From Paenibacillus dendritiformis (GTDB taxonomy: Bacteria; Bacillota; Bacilli; Paenibacillales; Paenibacillaceae), in NCBI RefSeq assembly GCF_015845845.1, contig NZ_LDIG01000171.1, positions 101,130-143,294 on the forward strand: DNA of 42,165 bases. Direction: 5' to 3'. The translations under genes were made by a program, and so were the position numbers. This document shows, piece after piece, positions 28,029 through 36,553 of the stretch. Every line of letters starts with the position of its first letter. Position 1 is the stretch's first letter. The notes beneath the pieces were generated by a model. That model saw nothing but the letters and a program-made list of their open reading frames with translations, was not told the DNA's origin and ran no database searches.

Positions 28029-29733
28029 GCTGATTCACCTTCTTCTCATGTGCAATGAAATCGCGCACAAGCCTGTCCGGGGCAGAGGCGCCCGTCAGCC
28101 GCGCCAGCGCGCCGAGCGACGTCTCCTTCAGATTGGCGCGCGCGATGGCGGAGACATCCGTGAGCACCGACGCCGTCTCGCCGCAAGCGATGATGGCGCC
28201 GTCGCAGAGCACGGCGGCCCGCTCGGTGTATTCCAGTGCAAGATGCATGTCATGGGTAATGAACAAGAAGGACAGCCCGCTGTCCGCCAGCCGCGAGATG
28301 AAGCTCATAAATTCCGTATAATGCTTGTAATCCTGTCCGGCCGTCGGCTCGTCCAGAATCATCAGCCGCGGCTCCAGCGCCAGAATCGAGGCGATCGTGA
28401 CGCGCTTCTTCTGTCCGTAGCTCAGGGCGGAGATCGGCCATTCCCGATAGCCGTGCAGGCCGCAGATGCGCAGCGTCTCCTCGACCCGGGCCGAGACCTC
28501 CTCTTCGCCAAGCCCGCGCACGCGCAGGCCGAGCGCGACTTCATCCCAGATCATCGCCTGGGTAATCATATGGTTCGGGTTCTGCATGACATAGCCGATC
28601 TGCTGGCCAAGACGGCGAATCGACCAACTGCGGGTGTCTTCACCAAGCAAGCGGATCGAGCCGGACGAAGGCTTCGCAATTCCGGTCAGCAGATGGGACA
28701 AGGTTGATTTGCCTGCGCCGTTATTGCCCAGCAGGGCCAGCCGTTCACCTTGACCAATCGTCAGGCTGACTCCGCGAATGGCCTCGCGCTCGCCGTCGTA
28801 GGAATAGCGGACATTGTCCATCTCGATCAGCGGTTCGCGTTCAGGGAACGGCTTCTCCGCATCGGCCGCGGCGACGAAGGCGGCCAGGCGGGAACGGTAG
28901 TCCGGATTCGCGCCGACCTGCGCGAGCGAGGACGGATGATCTTCCGGCTTCAGCTCGCAGCCGGCATATTTGAGCGCGGTCACATACAGCGGTTCGCGCA
29001 AGCCATGCGCGCTCATGACGGAAGAAGCCAGAATCTCGTCCGGGGTTCCCGTCCGGACAATTCGCCCCTCCGCCATGATGACGATGCGATCGATAGGCTG
29101 CTCCAGCACGTCCTCGACGCGGTGCTCGATAATGAGAATCGTCTTGCCCGTCTGCCGATGAATATCCTCGATCAAGGCCATCGCATGCTTGCCGCTGGCC
29201 GGGTCCAGATTCGCGAGCGGCTCATCGAAGAGCAGGACGTCGGCCTCCATCGACAGCACGCCCGCGAGCGATACCCGCTGCTTCTGCCCGCCGGACAGCT
29301 CATGCGGGCTGTGTCCGATATGAGGCAGCATGTCGACGATCTCCAGAGCGCGGGCCACCTTCGGCTTCATCTCCGCCACCGGCATGCAATCATTTTCGAA
29401 CGCGAAGGCGACATCCTCGCCCACCGACAGTCCGATGAACTGGCCGTCCTGATCCTGCAAAATCGTGCCGACGCTGCGGCTGATCTCGAAGATGCTCATA
29501 TCCGCCGGACGCCGACCCTGCAGGCTGTATTCGCCGCTAATCGTCCCGCCGTACGTAAACGGAATCAGCCCATTGATGCAATGGGCCAATGTGGACTTGC
29601 CGGAACCGCTCGGTCCGGCTATCAATATTTTCTCCCCCGGGTAAATGTCCAGAGTGATATGTTTCAGAGTCGGTTCGGACAAGCTGCGATATTGAAAGCT
29701 AAAATCCCGAAACGAGATAAGCGGTTCCTTCAT
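28021..29733 (-). CDS. ECF transporter tandem ATP-binding protein (YkoD-like)
   Basis: A single chain holds both ECF ATPases. The start is at ATG 29733, ten bases after AGGAG, which gives 570 residues. The first ABC domain has Walker A GPSGSGKST (40-48), signature LSGGQKQR (146-153) and LLFDEPLANLD. The second has GNNGAGKST (336-344), a variant signature LSYGQKKR and LMILDEPTAGQD. The linker between them, about 240-300, is the part typical of the YkoD/DUF3744 group. It sits between the S and T components and overlaps ecfT, so the importer is one operon. Confidence 0.94.
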   Translation of the reverse strand: MKEPLISFRDFSFQYRSLSEPTLKHITLDIYPGEKILIAGPSGSGKSTLAHCINGLIPFTYGGTISGEYSLQGRRPADMSIFEISRSVGTILQDQDGQFIGLSVGEDVAFAFENDCMPVAEMKPKVARALEIVDMLPHIGHSPHELSGGQKQRVSLAGVLSMEADVLLFDEPLANLDPASGKHAMALIEDIHRQTGKTILIIEHRVEDVLEQPIDRIVIMAEGRIVRTGTPDEILASSVMSAHGLREPLYVTALKYAGCELKPEDHPSSLAQVGANPDYRSRLAAFVAAADAEKPFPEREPLIEMDNVRYSYDGEREAIRGVSLTIGQGERLALLGNNGAGKSTLSHLLTGIAKPSSGSIRLLGEDTRSWSIRRLGQQIGYVMQNPNHMITQAMIWDEVALGLRVRGLGEEEVSARVEETLRICGLHGYREWPISALSYGQKKRVTIASILALEPRLMILDEPTAGQDYKHYTEFMSFISRLADSGLSFLFITHDMHLALEYTERAAVLCDGAIIACGETASVLTDVSAIARANLKETSLGALARLTGASAPDRLVRDFIAHEKKVNQHE

Positions 29734-29862
29734 GATTTCGATAACTCCTGTCACATGCTGCATGCCAATCCATGTTCCGCTGGGCGGGAGGCCTCATGGG
29801 GGACTTCCGATCCCGCCATGCGCCCCCACCTCTGCCGTGGAACTCCATTTGTTTCTTGCAGC

Positions 29863-30426
29863 TTATTTAAGTACCCGCAAATTCGAATTGCGGCGGTTCA
29901 AACGGATTAGACCAAGCACGGCCGAGACGCCCAGCACCAAATGAACAGCGATGTTGGCCAAGGTCGAAGCAACGAATTGGAGCCACATTTTGTCCGGCGC
30001 CTCTCCCAGCAAATACACGTCCAGGATGCTGGACAGTCCGAAGCCGACAGCCAGCGCCAGCGAACCGGTAATCGCGAGGGTCCAGATGGCGCCCTTCGTC
30101 GAACGGCCTTCGTTGACATCGAAAGATTTGCTTAAGTAAACGAGCCCCATTCCGAATCCGGAAATCGCGGATCCAAGCACCCATGTCCACCAGATCGTGC
30201 CGCCGCCCCAAGTCAAATCGGTAATGATATGACCGATGGCCCCGCTCAACAGACCGACGATCGGACCGAACATCGCCCCGAAAATGGTCAGAATCGCAAT
30301 GGCCGGGCGCAGCCCCGTCTGCGGCACCAACGGAATCGTAATCGTGCTTAACAGACCGTATAAAGCCGCTCCAATCCCGATGGCAACAACCGTTTTGGTG
30401 CTAAAGTTGAACATCGATCGCTTCAT
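29863..30426 (-). CDS. UPF0397-type ECF substrate-binding (S) component
   Basis: The 187-residue membrane protein has five to six hydrophobic helices and the family opening [20 protein letters not shown] (8-27), then [21 protein letters not shown] (about 50-70) and [16 protein letters not shown]. These mark the UPF0397 family, often labelled as riboflavin-type S components by databases, although the substrate is not established. No FMN or TPP riboswitch is visible upstream, so there is no support here for riboflavin or thiamine. The ATG follows AGAAGGG. A 129-base gap separates it from the ATPase gene. Confidence 0.87.
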   Translation of the reverse strand: MKRSMFNFSTKTVVAIGIGAALYGLLSTITIPLVPQTGLRPAIAILTIFGAMFGPIVGLLSGAIGHIITDLTWGGGTIWWTWVLGSAISGFGMGLVYLSKSFDVNEGRSTKGAIWTLAITGSLALAVGFGLSSILDVYLLGEAPDKMWLQFVASTLANIAVHLVLGVSAVLGLIRLNRRNSNLRVLK

Positions 30427-30659
30427 GCTTCAACCCTTCTTTCCTGGTTTAATATGTATCGACATTCGCCCGTTCGGCAAATTTAGGAGAGCGATATGCG
30501 TAAAATCCGAACGTTTGATTGTGATTCCGATAATAATATAAAGGATATTCCAAGGTAAGGGTACAGTTTTTATTTCCCATAAATGAATGCGACTCACAGT
30601 TCTGGCATGGCGAGTGGAACAATCTGAGAGGTGTGCTTCATTGCTTCATAGGCGCAGGT

Positions 30660-30743
30660 TGGACACCGCTCCGGCCCGGCGAGCCGGAAGCATAGAGGAA
30701 GCCACAGGCTCGGGGTCTGTGGCCGCTGGATGTGTCCATTATA
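30660..30743 (-). promoter_or_regulatory. Unassigned three-way-junction structure with an extended -10
   Basis: On the minus strand, TGCTATAAT (TATAAT at 30743-30738) directly abuts a structured block. A closing stem pairs TGGACAC with GTGTCCA (30732-30738 with 30660-30666). It encloses two hairpins: GCCACAG/CTGTGGC (30701-30707, 30717-30723) and GCTTCCGGC/GCCGGAGC with one bulge (30668-30691). It matches no riboswitch I know. It lies between fni and the ECF operon in the 30427-30754 spacer, where no gene is seen. Confidence 0.45.
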
Positions 30744-30754
30744 GCAAAGCTTGC

Positions 30755-31804
30755 CTAATTTGGCATCAGCCGATTCGTGGCGCGCAGCTCCCGGATGCTG
30801 CCCGCTCCGATGCCGAACATGGCGATCCGGAGCTCCAGTTCCACCTGCGCCAGCACCTCGTCCACCGCCTCCTCGGAATCGGCGGCGGCCGCCAGCAGGG
30901 AGCGCCCGAATCCGGCCAGATCCGCGCCAAGCGCCAGCGCCTTCGCCGCATCGACGCCGGTGCGCAGTCCGCCGCTCGCGACCAGAGGCTGCTCCGGCAG
31001 CTCCGCCCGGATAAGCCGGACGCTCTCCGCCGTCGGAATGCCCCAGCCTGCGAACGCTTCGGCCGCCCGGCGGCGAATCGGGTCGCCCGCGCGCAGCTTC
31101 TCGACCTGGCTCCACGACGTGCCGCCCGCCCCGGCTACGTCGATGAAGGACGCGCCGGCGTCGGCGAGCTGCCGCGCGGTATCACCGGCGATTCCCCAGC
31201 CGACCTCCTTGATGCCGACGGGAACGTCCAGCCGGCGGCATAATTCCTCGATGCGCCGCAGCAAGCCCGCGAAGTTGACGTCGCCTTCCGGCTGGAACAC
31301 TTCCTGCAGCGCGTTCAGGTGGAGGATTAACCCATCCGCTTCCACCAGCTCCACGGCGCGGCGGCATTCCTCGATTCCCATCCCCATGTTCAACTGAACG
31401 GCGCCGATATTGGAATAGATCGGCACGGTCGGCGCGATATCCCGAATCCGGAATGTGCCCGACAGCTCCGGATTCTCCACTGCCGCCCGGACGGAGCCTA
31501 CGCCCATCGCCCAGCCCCGCGCCTCCGCCGCCGCGGCCAGCCGGCGGTTGATCGGGGCGGCAAGACTGCTGCCCCCGGTCATCGAGCTGATAAGGAAAGG
31601 CGTGCGAACGGGCTTGCCCAGCCATTCCGTCGCCAGATCGATCTCCCGGAAATCCAGCTCGGGCAGCGCCTGGTGAAGGAAACGGTAACGCTCGAGCCCC
31701 GTCGTGATCCCGACGCCGTTCACCGCTTCCTCCAAACAAATGCGAATATGCTCCGTCTTGCGCTTCTCGGTTGCTCCTCCCGGAGCCGGCTGCCTTTCCT
31801 CCAT
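30755..31804 (-). CDS. fni: Type 2 isopentenyl-diphosphate delta-isomerase
   Basis: This FMN- and NADPH-dependent enzyme interconverts IPP and DMAPP for isoprenoid synthesis. The 349-residue protein has the N-terminal RKTEHIRICLEE substrate motif and the phosphate/FMN segments ISSMTGG (about 72-78) and VGSVRAA. It also has the LHLNALQEVFQPEGD motif with the conserved Gln and Glu, the barrel segment KEVGWGIA, and DVAGAGGTSW. It ends with SGGLRTGVDAAKALALGAD, the flavin-phosphate site. An AAAGGAGG site precedes the ATG by about 12 bases. A 9-bp hairpin (31847-31855 with 31864-31872) lies in the leader. Confidence 0.95.
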   Translation of the reverse strand: MEERQPAPGGATEKRKTEHIRICLEEAVNGVGITTGLERYRFLHQALPELDFREIDLATEWLGKPVRTPFLISSMTGGSSLAAPINRRLAAAAEARGWAMGVGSVRAAVENPELSGTFRIRDIAPTVPIYSNIGAVQLNMGMGIEECRRAVELVEADGLILHLNALQEVFQPEGDVNFAGLLRRIEELCRRLDVPVGIKEVGWGIAGDTARQLADAGASFIDVAGAGGTSWSQVEKLRAGDPIRRRAAEAFAGWGIPTAESVRLIRAELPEQPLVASGGLRTGVDAAKALALGADLAGFGRSLLAAAADSEEAVDEVLAQVELELRIAMFGIGAGSIRELRATNRLMPN

Positions 31805-31965
31805 CGTGAAAGCGAACCTCCTTTATCCTCTTCCTATATCATCGATGCAGCGGACAACAACCCGTCCGCTGCCGTTCCTCTATCCGTTGCTGCCGTATTC
31901 GGCGATTTTTCGGCATCATTAGCATAGCAAATATGGACGCTATCGTATACGTTCATCTCTTCTTT

Positions 31966-32011
31966 AAAAAAAGCCTTCGAACCGGAAAGGAGTTCCTTCC
32001 GGTTCGAAGGC
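31966..32011 (-). terminator. Strong intrinsic terminator after sdaAA
   Basis: A perfect 15-bp stem (31973-31987 with 31997-32011, GCCTTCGAACCGGAA and its complement) is followed on the minus strand by TTTTTTT. It closes the sdaAB-sdaAA operon and insulates fni. Confidence 0.93.
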
Positions 32012-32084
32012 CTTACAGACGGTGAGCGCGATTCGGCCAAGCCCTGCCCGCGAAGCCGTCCAGCTCGCGGCCCGGCATTCGCCG

Positions 32085-32993
32085 TCACTCCGCCCGAGGG
32101 GAATCAGCCGCGCCGGAGCCCGAATGTTCGCCGAAAATCTCCTTCTTCAGGCGTATGCCCGTCGGCGTCGCCGCCAGACCGCCAAGCGCCGTCTCCTTCA
32201 TCGTCATCGGCATGCTCTCTCCGATGCGGAACATCGCTTCAATGACTTCGTCGCACGGAATGACGCTCTCCACTCCGGCGAGCGCCAAATCGGCCGCCAC
32301 CATCGCGTTGGACGCCCCCAAGGCGTTGCGCTTCACGCACGGCACCTCGACCAACCCGGCGACCGGATCGCAGACCAGGCCGAGCATATTTTTCAGCGCG
32401 ATCGCCATCGCGTTCGCCGCCTGCCGCGCCGTGCCCCCGGCCAGCTCGGCAATCGCCGCGGCCGCCATGCCCGCTGCCGATCCGACCTCGGCCTGGCAGC
32501 CTCCCGCCGCTCCGCTGATCGATGCATTGTTCGCCACGACGAGGCCGAACGCGCCGGCCGTGAACAGAAATTCCACCATCTGCTCCCGTGTCGGATTCAG
32601 CTTCTCCTTGAGCGCGAACAGCGTCCCCGGCACCACCCCCGCGGCGCCGGCCGTCGGCGTCGCACAGATAAGCCCCATGGCCGCATTCACTTCATTCGTC
32701 GCCATCGCCTTGCTGACCGCATCGAGCAGCGTACCGCCGCTTAATGCTTTGCCGGAGGCGATATATTGCTGGACCTTCACGGCGTCTCCGCCCGTCAGGC
32801 CCGAGTGGGACTTCACGCCGGACAGCCCTCGCGCGACCGCCTGCTCCATCACATCGAGGTTACGCTCCATTTGGGCGATGACCGCCTCGCGCGTCATCCG
32901 CTTTACTTCCATCTCTTGCTCTATCATCACGTGCGCTATTTTGCACGATCGTTCCTCTGCGAGCGCGACCAGCTCAGCCACATTGCGGAACAT
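32085..32993 (-). CDS. sdaAA: L-serine dehydratase, iron-sulfur type, alpha subunit
   Basis: This is the catalytic subunit that deaminates serine to pyruvate with a [4Fe-4S] cluster. In the 302-residue protein the expected cysteines are Cys166 (GGCQAEVGSA), Cys208 and Cys219 (LVCDPVAGLVEVPCVKRN). The SHSGLTGGDA block (62-71) is also conserved. The ATG follows GAGAGGTGATG. It lies 34 bases after sdaAB, the usual order in Bacilli. The C-terminal tail after residue 285 is variable and acidic. Confidence 0.96.
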   Translation of the reverse strand: MFRNVAELVALAEERSCKIAHVMIEQEMEVKRMTREAVIAQMERNLDVMEQAVARGLSGVKSHSGLTGGDAVKVQQYIASGKALSGGTLLDAVSKAMATNEVNAAMGLICATPTAGAAGVVPGTLFALKEKLNPTREQMVEFLFTAGAFGLVVANNASISGAAGGCQAEVGSAAGMAAAAIAELAGGTARQAANAMAIALKNMLGLVCDPVAGLVEVPCVKRNALGASNAMVAADLALAGVESVIPCDEVIEAMFRIGESMPMTMKETALGGLAATPTGIRLKKEIFGEHSGSGAADSPRAE

Positions 32994-33027
32994 GCTTCAT
33001 CACCTCTCCCTTAGATTGGACAGCGCA

Positions 33028-33690
33028 TCAATCTTCCATGCGGAGAACGCGGTTCACGCCGGGAAGTCCGCGAATCTGCTCGAACATCGCTTCATCGATC
33101 ATTTCGTCGGTCTCAATCACCATCAGCGCCATTTTGCCCTTCTCCTTGCGGCTGACCTCCATGTGGCCGATATTGACCCGGGCCTCGCTCAAAATCCGCG
33201 TCACCCCCGCAATTACGCCATAGCGGTCATGATTCAATATCAGGATGGCCGGACACTGGCCGGACAGCTTCAGCTTGAAGCCGTTCAGCTCGACAATCTC
33301 CACCTTCCCTCCGCCGATGGAGATGCCGGTCACCTCCATAGCCTCCTGCTCATCCGACAGGCGGATACGGGCCGTGTTCGGATGCTCCGGCACCGCATCC
33401 TCGGCCGTAATCTCGACCGTGATCCCGGCTTCCTCCGCCAATTGCAGCGACTGGGGGAGACGGGCGTCATTCGTATCAAAATCAAGCAGACCGGCCACAA
33501 GCGCGACATCCGTCGCATGGCCTTTATATGTCTCCGCGAAGGAGCCGTACAGGAAAATATGAACCTTCTTCGGCTGTCTCCCGAATATACTGCGGGCCAG
33601 GCGGCCAATCTTGGCTGCGCCCGCCGTATGTGAACTGGACGGCCCGACCATAATCGGACCAATGATGTCAAACACGCTGCGATATTTCAT
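33028..33690 (-). CDS. sdaAB: L-serine dehydratase, iron-sulfur type, beta subunit
   Basis: This is the regulatory partner of sdaAA. The start is at ATG 33690 (MKYRSVFDIIGPIMVGPSSSH), with AAGGAGGAAT just before it. A longer frame upstream is not supported. The 220-residue protein has the PSSSHTAGA motif near 18-26. A C-terminal ACT domain follows from about 148 (AILILNHDRYGVIAGVTRIL), the likely serine-sensing part. A cre-like operator stands about 100 bases upstream. Confidence 0.95.
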   Translation of the reverse strand: MKYRSVFDIIGPIMVGPSSSHTAGAAKIGRLARSIFGRQPKKVHIFLYGSFAETYKGHATDVALVAGLLDFDTNDARLPQSLQLAEEAGITVEITAEDAVPEHPNTARIRLSDEQEAMEVTGISIGGGKVEIVELNGFKLKLSGQCPAILILNHDRYGVIAGVTRILSEARVNIGHMEVSRKEKGKMALMVIETDEMIDEAMFEQIRGLPGVNRVLRMED

Positions 33691-33793
33691 CGCGATTCCT
33701 CCTTCTACGCGTATCCATGATCGAATCCGGCTCCGCACGTCATACGATAGGATACGCAGCAGGGAGCGCATCCTGTACGGCGAAATGGTGAAA

Positions 33794-33807
33794 TGAAAGC
33801 ACTTTCA
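33794..33807. promoter_or_regulatory. cre-like site upstream of sdaAB-sdaAA
   Basis: TGAAAGCACTTTCA is a near-perfect palindrome and differs from the ideal CcpA operator TGAAAGCGCTTTCA at one central base. Its placement upstream of a serine-degrading operon fits carbon catabolite control. The core promoter is not clear. Confidence 0.6.
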
Positions 33808-33885
33808 GCACCATCCTACCAATCCGGCAGCCGGAAGGCAAGCCCTCTTTCAGGCAATATGTCCTTCTAGACAGGATTTTGGCAC

Positions 33886-33918
33886 AAAAAAGACCGCTTT
33901 GCACGAACAAAAGCAGTC
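33886..33918 (-). terminator. Intrinsic terminator after the MFS gene
   Basis: GACCGCTTT (33892-33900) pairs with AAAGCAGTC (33910-33918) with one G-T pair. On the minus strand the stem is followed by TTTTTT. Confidence 0.82.
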
Positions 33919-33949
33919 CGATTCCTCTTTCCCGCCCACAGCCCGCCAC

Positions 33950-35176
33950 TTACATCGAAGGACTCCCCGGATCCGGCACCGCTTCCAGCGGCCGCTCCGG
34001 CATGCGGGAAGAGCGGACATAAGCGTACGCGATAAACAATGCCGACAGTCCGCCGAATACGAGGACCATATAGGAAAGCCCGATCGTATCGAGCATGAAG
34101 CCCGTCGCCAGCAGCACGACCTGGAACATGACCCGGTCCAGCATCGTCCGGAACGAGAAGAAACGGCCATGATATTCCTTCGGGATCGTCTTCTGAAAAT
34201 ACGTCGACAGCAACGGGAAGAAGAAGCCCGCCGCGAGACCGAACAAACCGAAACCGAACAGCGCCATCCCGCGAATATCGGCAAAGAACAAGAGCGAATG
34301 TCCCAGCGCGCTCAGGAGAGCGAACAGACACAGCAGCTTGAGCAATCCGCCCCTGGCGGAGATGCGCTTCATGAAGAAGGCGGCCGCGATGAAGCTGATC
34401 CCTTCGACCGCATAGAGCCAGCCTTTGATCTGGGTGTCATGATGGATCTCGCTGATGTTGATGACCATCAGATTGAAGCCGCCGATGAACAAGCCCGGGA
34501 TGAACGACAGCCCAAGCGCCATGACCGCGACCGGCATCCGCTTGAGCATCGGCACGATCTCCTTGAAGCCTCCGCCCTTCTTCTTCCCCGCAGGAGCCGC
34601 CTTGCCGGACGGCAAATCCTCCTTCACGTCCAGGAAGAAGGTCGATACGAGCAGAAGCGCATAGCCGAGCAGGGATGCCGCATAGAGCGACGCCAGGCTC
34701 ATGACGGTCAGCATCATGCCGGCGAGCACGGTGCCGATAATCCGGGCGATGGTGGAGGCATTCATATGTACGCCGTTCAAGGTCAGCAGATCTTTGTCGG
34801 CGACGATGCGCGGAATCACGGATTGAAGCGCAGGGAAATAGAATGCCGCCGATATTTGCAGCGTAATGTTGAACACCACCATCCACAGCACGGAATCGGT
34901 CGCCAGCGCAATAAACATAAAGCAGACGCCTATCATCCGCCCGAGACCGGCATAGATCAGCACCAGCTTCTTGCGGGACGAATCGATGACTTTTCCGGCG
35001 TAGGGGCCGATCAGGACGCCCGCCAGCAAGCCGATGAAGAGAATTATCGATTTCATGAAATCCGAAGGCACCTGATGCTGCATAAATTCAAGATTGGCAA
35101 TAATGGAAGTCCATAAGCCGAGGCCGGCCACGAACTCGCCACAGAGCACAATCCATACATTCCGATTCGTCCACAT
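33950..35176 (-). CDS. Major facilitator superfamily transporter
   Basis: The start is at ATG 35176 (MWTNRNVWIVLCGEFVAGLG), after GGAGAGG, which gives 408 residues. About twelve hydrophobic helices are visible, with a basic and Gly-rich central loop (GKKKGGG, about 203-209) splitting the halves. The helix 2-3 loop has GPYAGKVIDSSRKK, a degenerate form of the MFS loop motif. The look is that of an MFS exporter or self-protection pump, but the substrate cannot be told. It follows a Fur-box-preceded siderophore ATPase on the same strand after a 233-base gap with no clear terminator, so a siderophore link is possible. Confidence 0.88.
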   Translation of the reverse strand: MWTNRNVWIVLCGEFVAGLGLWTSIIANLEFMQHQVPSDFMKSIILFIGLLAGVLIGPYAGKVIDSSRKKLVLIYAGLGRMIGVCFMFIALATDSVLWMVVFNITLQISAAFYFPALQSVIPRIVADKDLLTLNGVHMNASTIARIIGTVLAGMMLTVMSLASLYAASLLGYALLLVSTFFLDVKEDLPSGKAAPAGKKKGGGFKEIVPMLKRMPVAVMALGLSFIPGLFIGGFNLMVINISEIHHDTQIKGWLYAVEGISFIAAAFFMKRISARGGLLKLLCLFALLSALGHSLLFFADIRGMALFGFGLFGLAAGFFFPLLSTYFQKTIPKEYHGRFFSFRTMLDRVMFQVVLLATGFMLDTIGLSYMVLVFGGLSALFIAYAYVRSSRMPERPLEAVPDPGSPSM

Positions 35177-35409
35177 CCGAATCCTCTCCAATTCTATGTG
35201 CAGATGGACTTATCATACCATGTTCCGGCCCGCGACAGGTAACGGCTCCAAGCCGTTCGGCGCCTCATCCCGCCGCGTCGGAAGGCCGCCCGTTCCGCTT
35301 TTTCCAGGCCAAGACCAAAAAGGCCAGCGGCATTCCTTACCGATGACCTGTATCGCATCTATCCTGTCCTTCCCGTCATGCCCCCGGCCAATATCGCGCC
35401 TCGAAACGG

Positions 35410-36264
35410 CTATCCGGCATGCGTGGCGAGCAGATTATTCGCCTGGCATTCGTCCTTCCGTTCGCACCGGTCGCCGCATATCCGCCCTTTGCCGCGCGGA
35501 ACGCACATCGGCGTCCCGAACAAAGGATCATCGCAGATGATGCAATCCATGCAGAACACGTCTCTGACCATCTGCGGCGTAAGCACATCCTCCGGGGCCC
35601 CTTGGGCATATACGCCCTTGTCGCGAACGGCGATAATATGATGGGCGTAACGGCAGGCCAGGTTCAAGTCATGCAGGACCATGACGATGGTGCGTCCTTC
35701 GGTTCGATTCAGCTCATACAGCAAATCGAGAATCTCGATCTGGTGGCTCATATCGAGATAGGTCGTCGGTTCGTCCAGCAGAATCACGTCCGTATTCTGG
35801 GCAAGCGTCATCGCGATCCAGGCGCGCTGGCGCTGTCCGCCCGACAAGGAGTCGACCGGACGATCGGCGAGGCTCTCCACCCCCGTCACCTGCATGGCAT
35901 GGCGGACCAGCCGCTCATCCTCTTCCGACCACTGCTTCAGCCACGATTGGTACGGGTAACGCCCCTGCTTCACCAATTGCAGCACCGTCAAGCCTTCCGG
36001 AGCCATCGGCCCCTGCGGGAGCATCGCCAGCTTGCGGGCGACAGCCTTCGTGCCGGACTGATGGATATCTTTGCCATCAAGCAGGATGGATCCTTGCTCC
36101 GGCTTGAGCAGCCGGGCCAACGAGCGGAGCAGGGTCGACTTGCCGCACCCGTTGCTGCCGATCAAGACCGTGATCTGCCCCTCGGGAATGCTCAGTGTAA
36201 GATTGTCGATAATCGGCACGTCACCATAGGCCAGTGTCAGCGACTTCGTCTGAATCATGGACAT
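35410..36264 (-). CDS. Siderophore (FecE/YusV-type) ABC transporter ATP-binding protein with Cys-rich tail
   Basis: This ATPase energises ferric siderophore import. The start at ATG 36264 follows GGGGAGGG, which gives 284 residues. Motifs are Walker [10 protein letters not shown] (36-44), LSGGQRQR (140-147), [12 protein letters not shown] and [14 protein letters not shown]. The C-terminus has seven cysteines: Cys238, 241, 244, 254, 263, 267 and 273. The part [12 protein letters not shown] is normal for the family, while [11 protein letters not shown] looks like an added cluster or metal site. No permease or binding protein lies nearby, so it may be a shared orphan ATPase as YusV is in B. subtilis. 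A Fur box stands upstream. Confidence 0.93.
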   Translation of the reverse strand: MSMIQTKSLTLAYGDVPIIDNLTLSIPEGQITVLIGSNGCGKSTLLRSLARLLKPEQGSILLDGKDIHQSGTKAVARKLAMLPQGPMAPEGLTVLQLVKQGRYPYQSWLKQWSEEDERLVRHAMQVTGVESLADRPVDSLSGGQRQRAWIAMTLAQNTDVILLDEPTTYLDMSHQIEILDLLYELNRTEGRTIVMVLHDLNLACRYAHHIIAVRDKGVYAQGAPEDVLTPQMVRDVFCMDCIICDDPLFGTPMCVPRGKGRICGDRCERKDECQANNLLATHAG

Positions 36265-36330
36265 GCTTTTCCCTCCCCGTTCTCGTAACGCATGCGTCTG
36301 CCGTTCGGCATGACAGTCAGGAATAACTAT

Positions 36331-36349
36331 AATAATGAAAATCGTTCTC
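36331..36349. promoter_or_regulatory. Fur box upstream of the siderophore ATPase
   Basis: On the minus strand GAGAACGATTTTCATTATT matches the classic 19-bp Fur box (GATAATGATAATCATTATC) at about 14 or 15 positions. A TTGAGA -35 overlaps it, 67 bases before the ATG. Confidence 0.72.
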
Positions 36350-36553
36350 AAATCTAACTAGCTACATGATGCCACATTCGGTTCCGCTAGTCAATCGCCG
36401 GACGGCCTGCCGCCGCAGCCGGCCCGCGGCCGGGGAGCCGGTCCCGGAGCACCCCCGCGCTCTTGTTCCAGACCCGGCCCGCTCCCTGGGGATCGGCAGT
36501 GAACAGCGGCGGCGCCAGCCGGCATGGAGCCACGCCTGGCTCCCGTCTCCGTT

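Noticed and set aside
30427-30600. FMN, TPP or purine riboswitch before the ECF S component
   Set aside because: None of the conserved core segments of these aptamers is present on the minus strand.
30594-31115. Minus-strand frame of 173 codons at the end of fni
   Set aside because: It overlaps fni in another phase and then passes through the structured spacer. Composition is that of a shadow frame.
36527-36544. GGAGCC...GGCTCC hairpin as the cls terminator
   Set aside because: The 6-bp stem is followed by GC-rich sequence, not a T tract, so termination is not supported.
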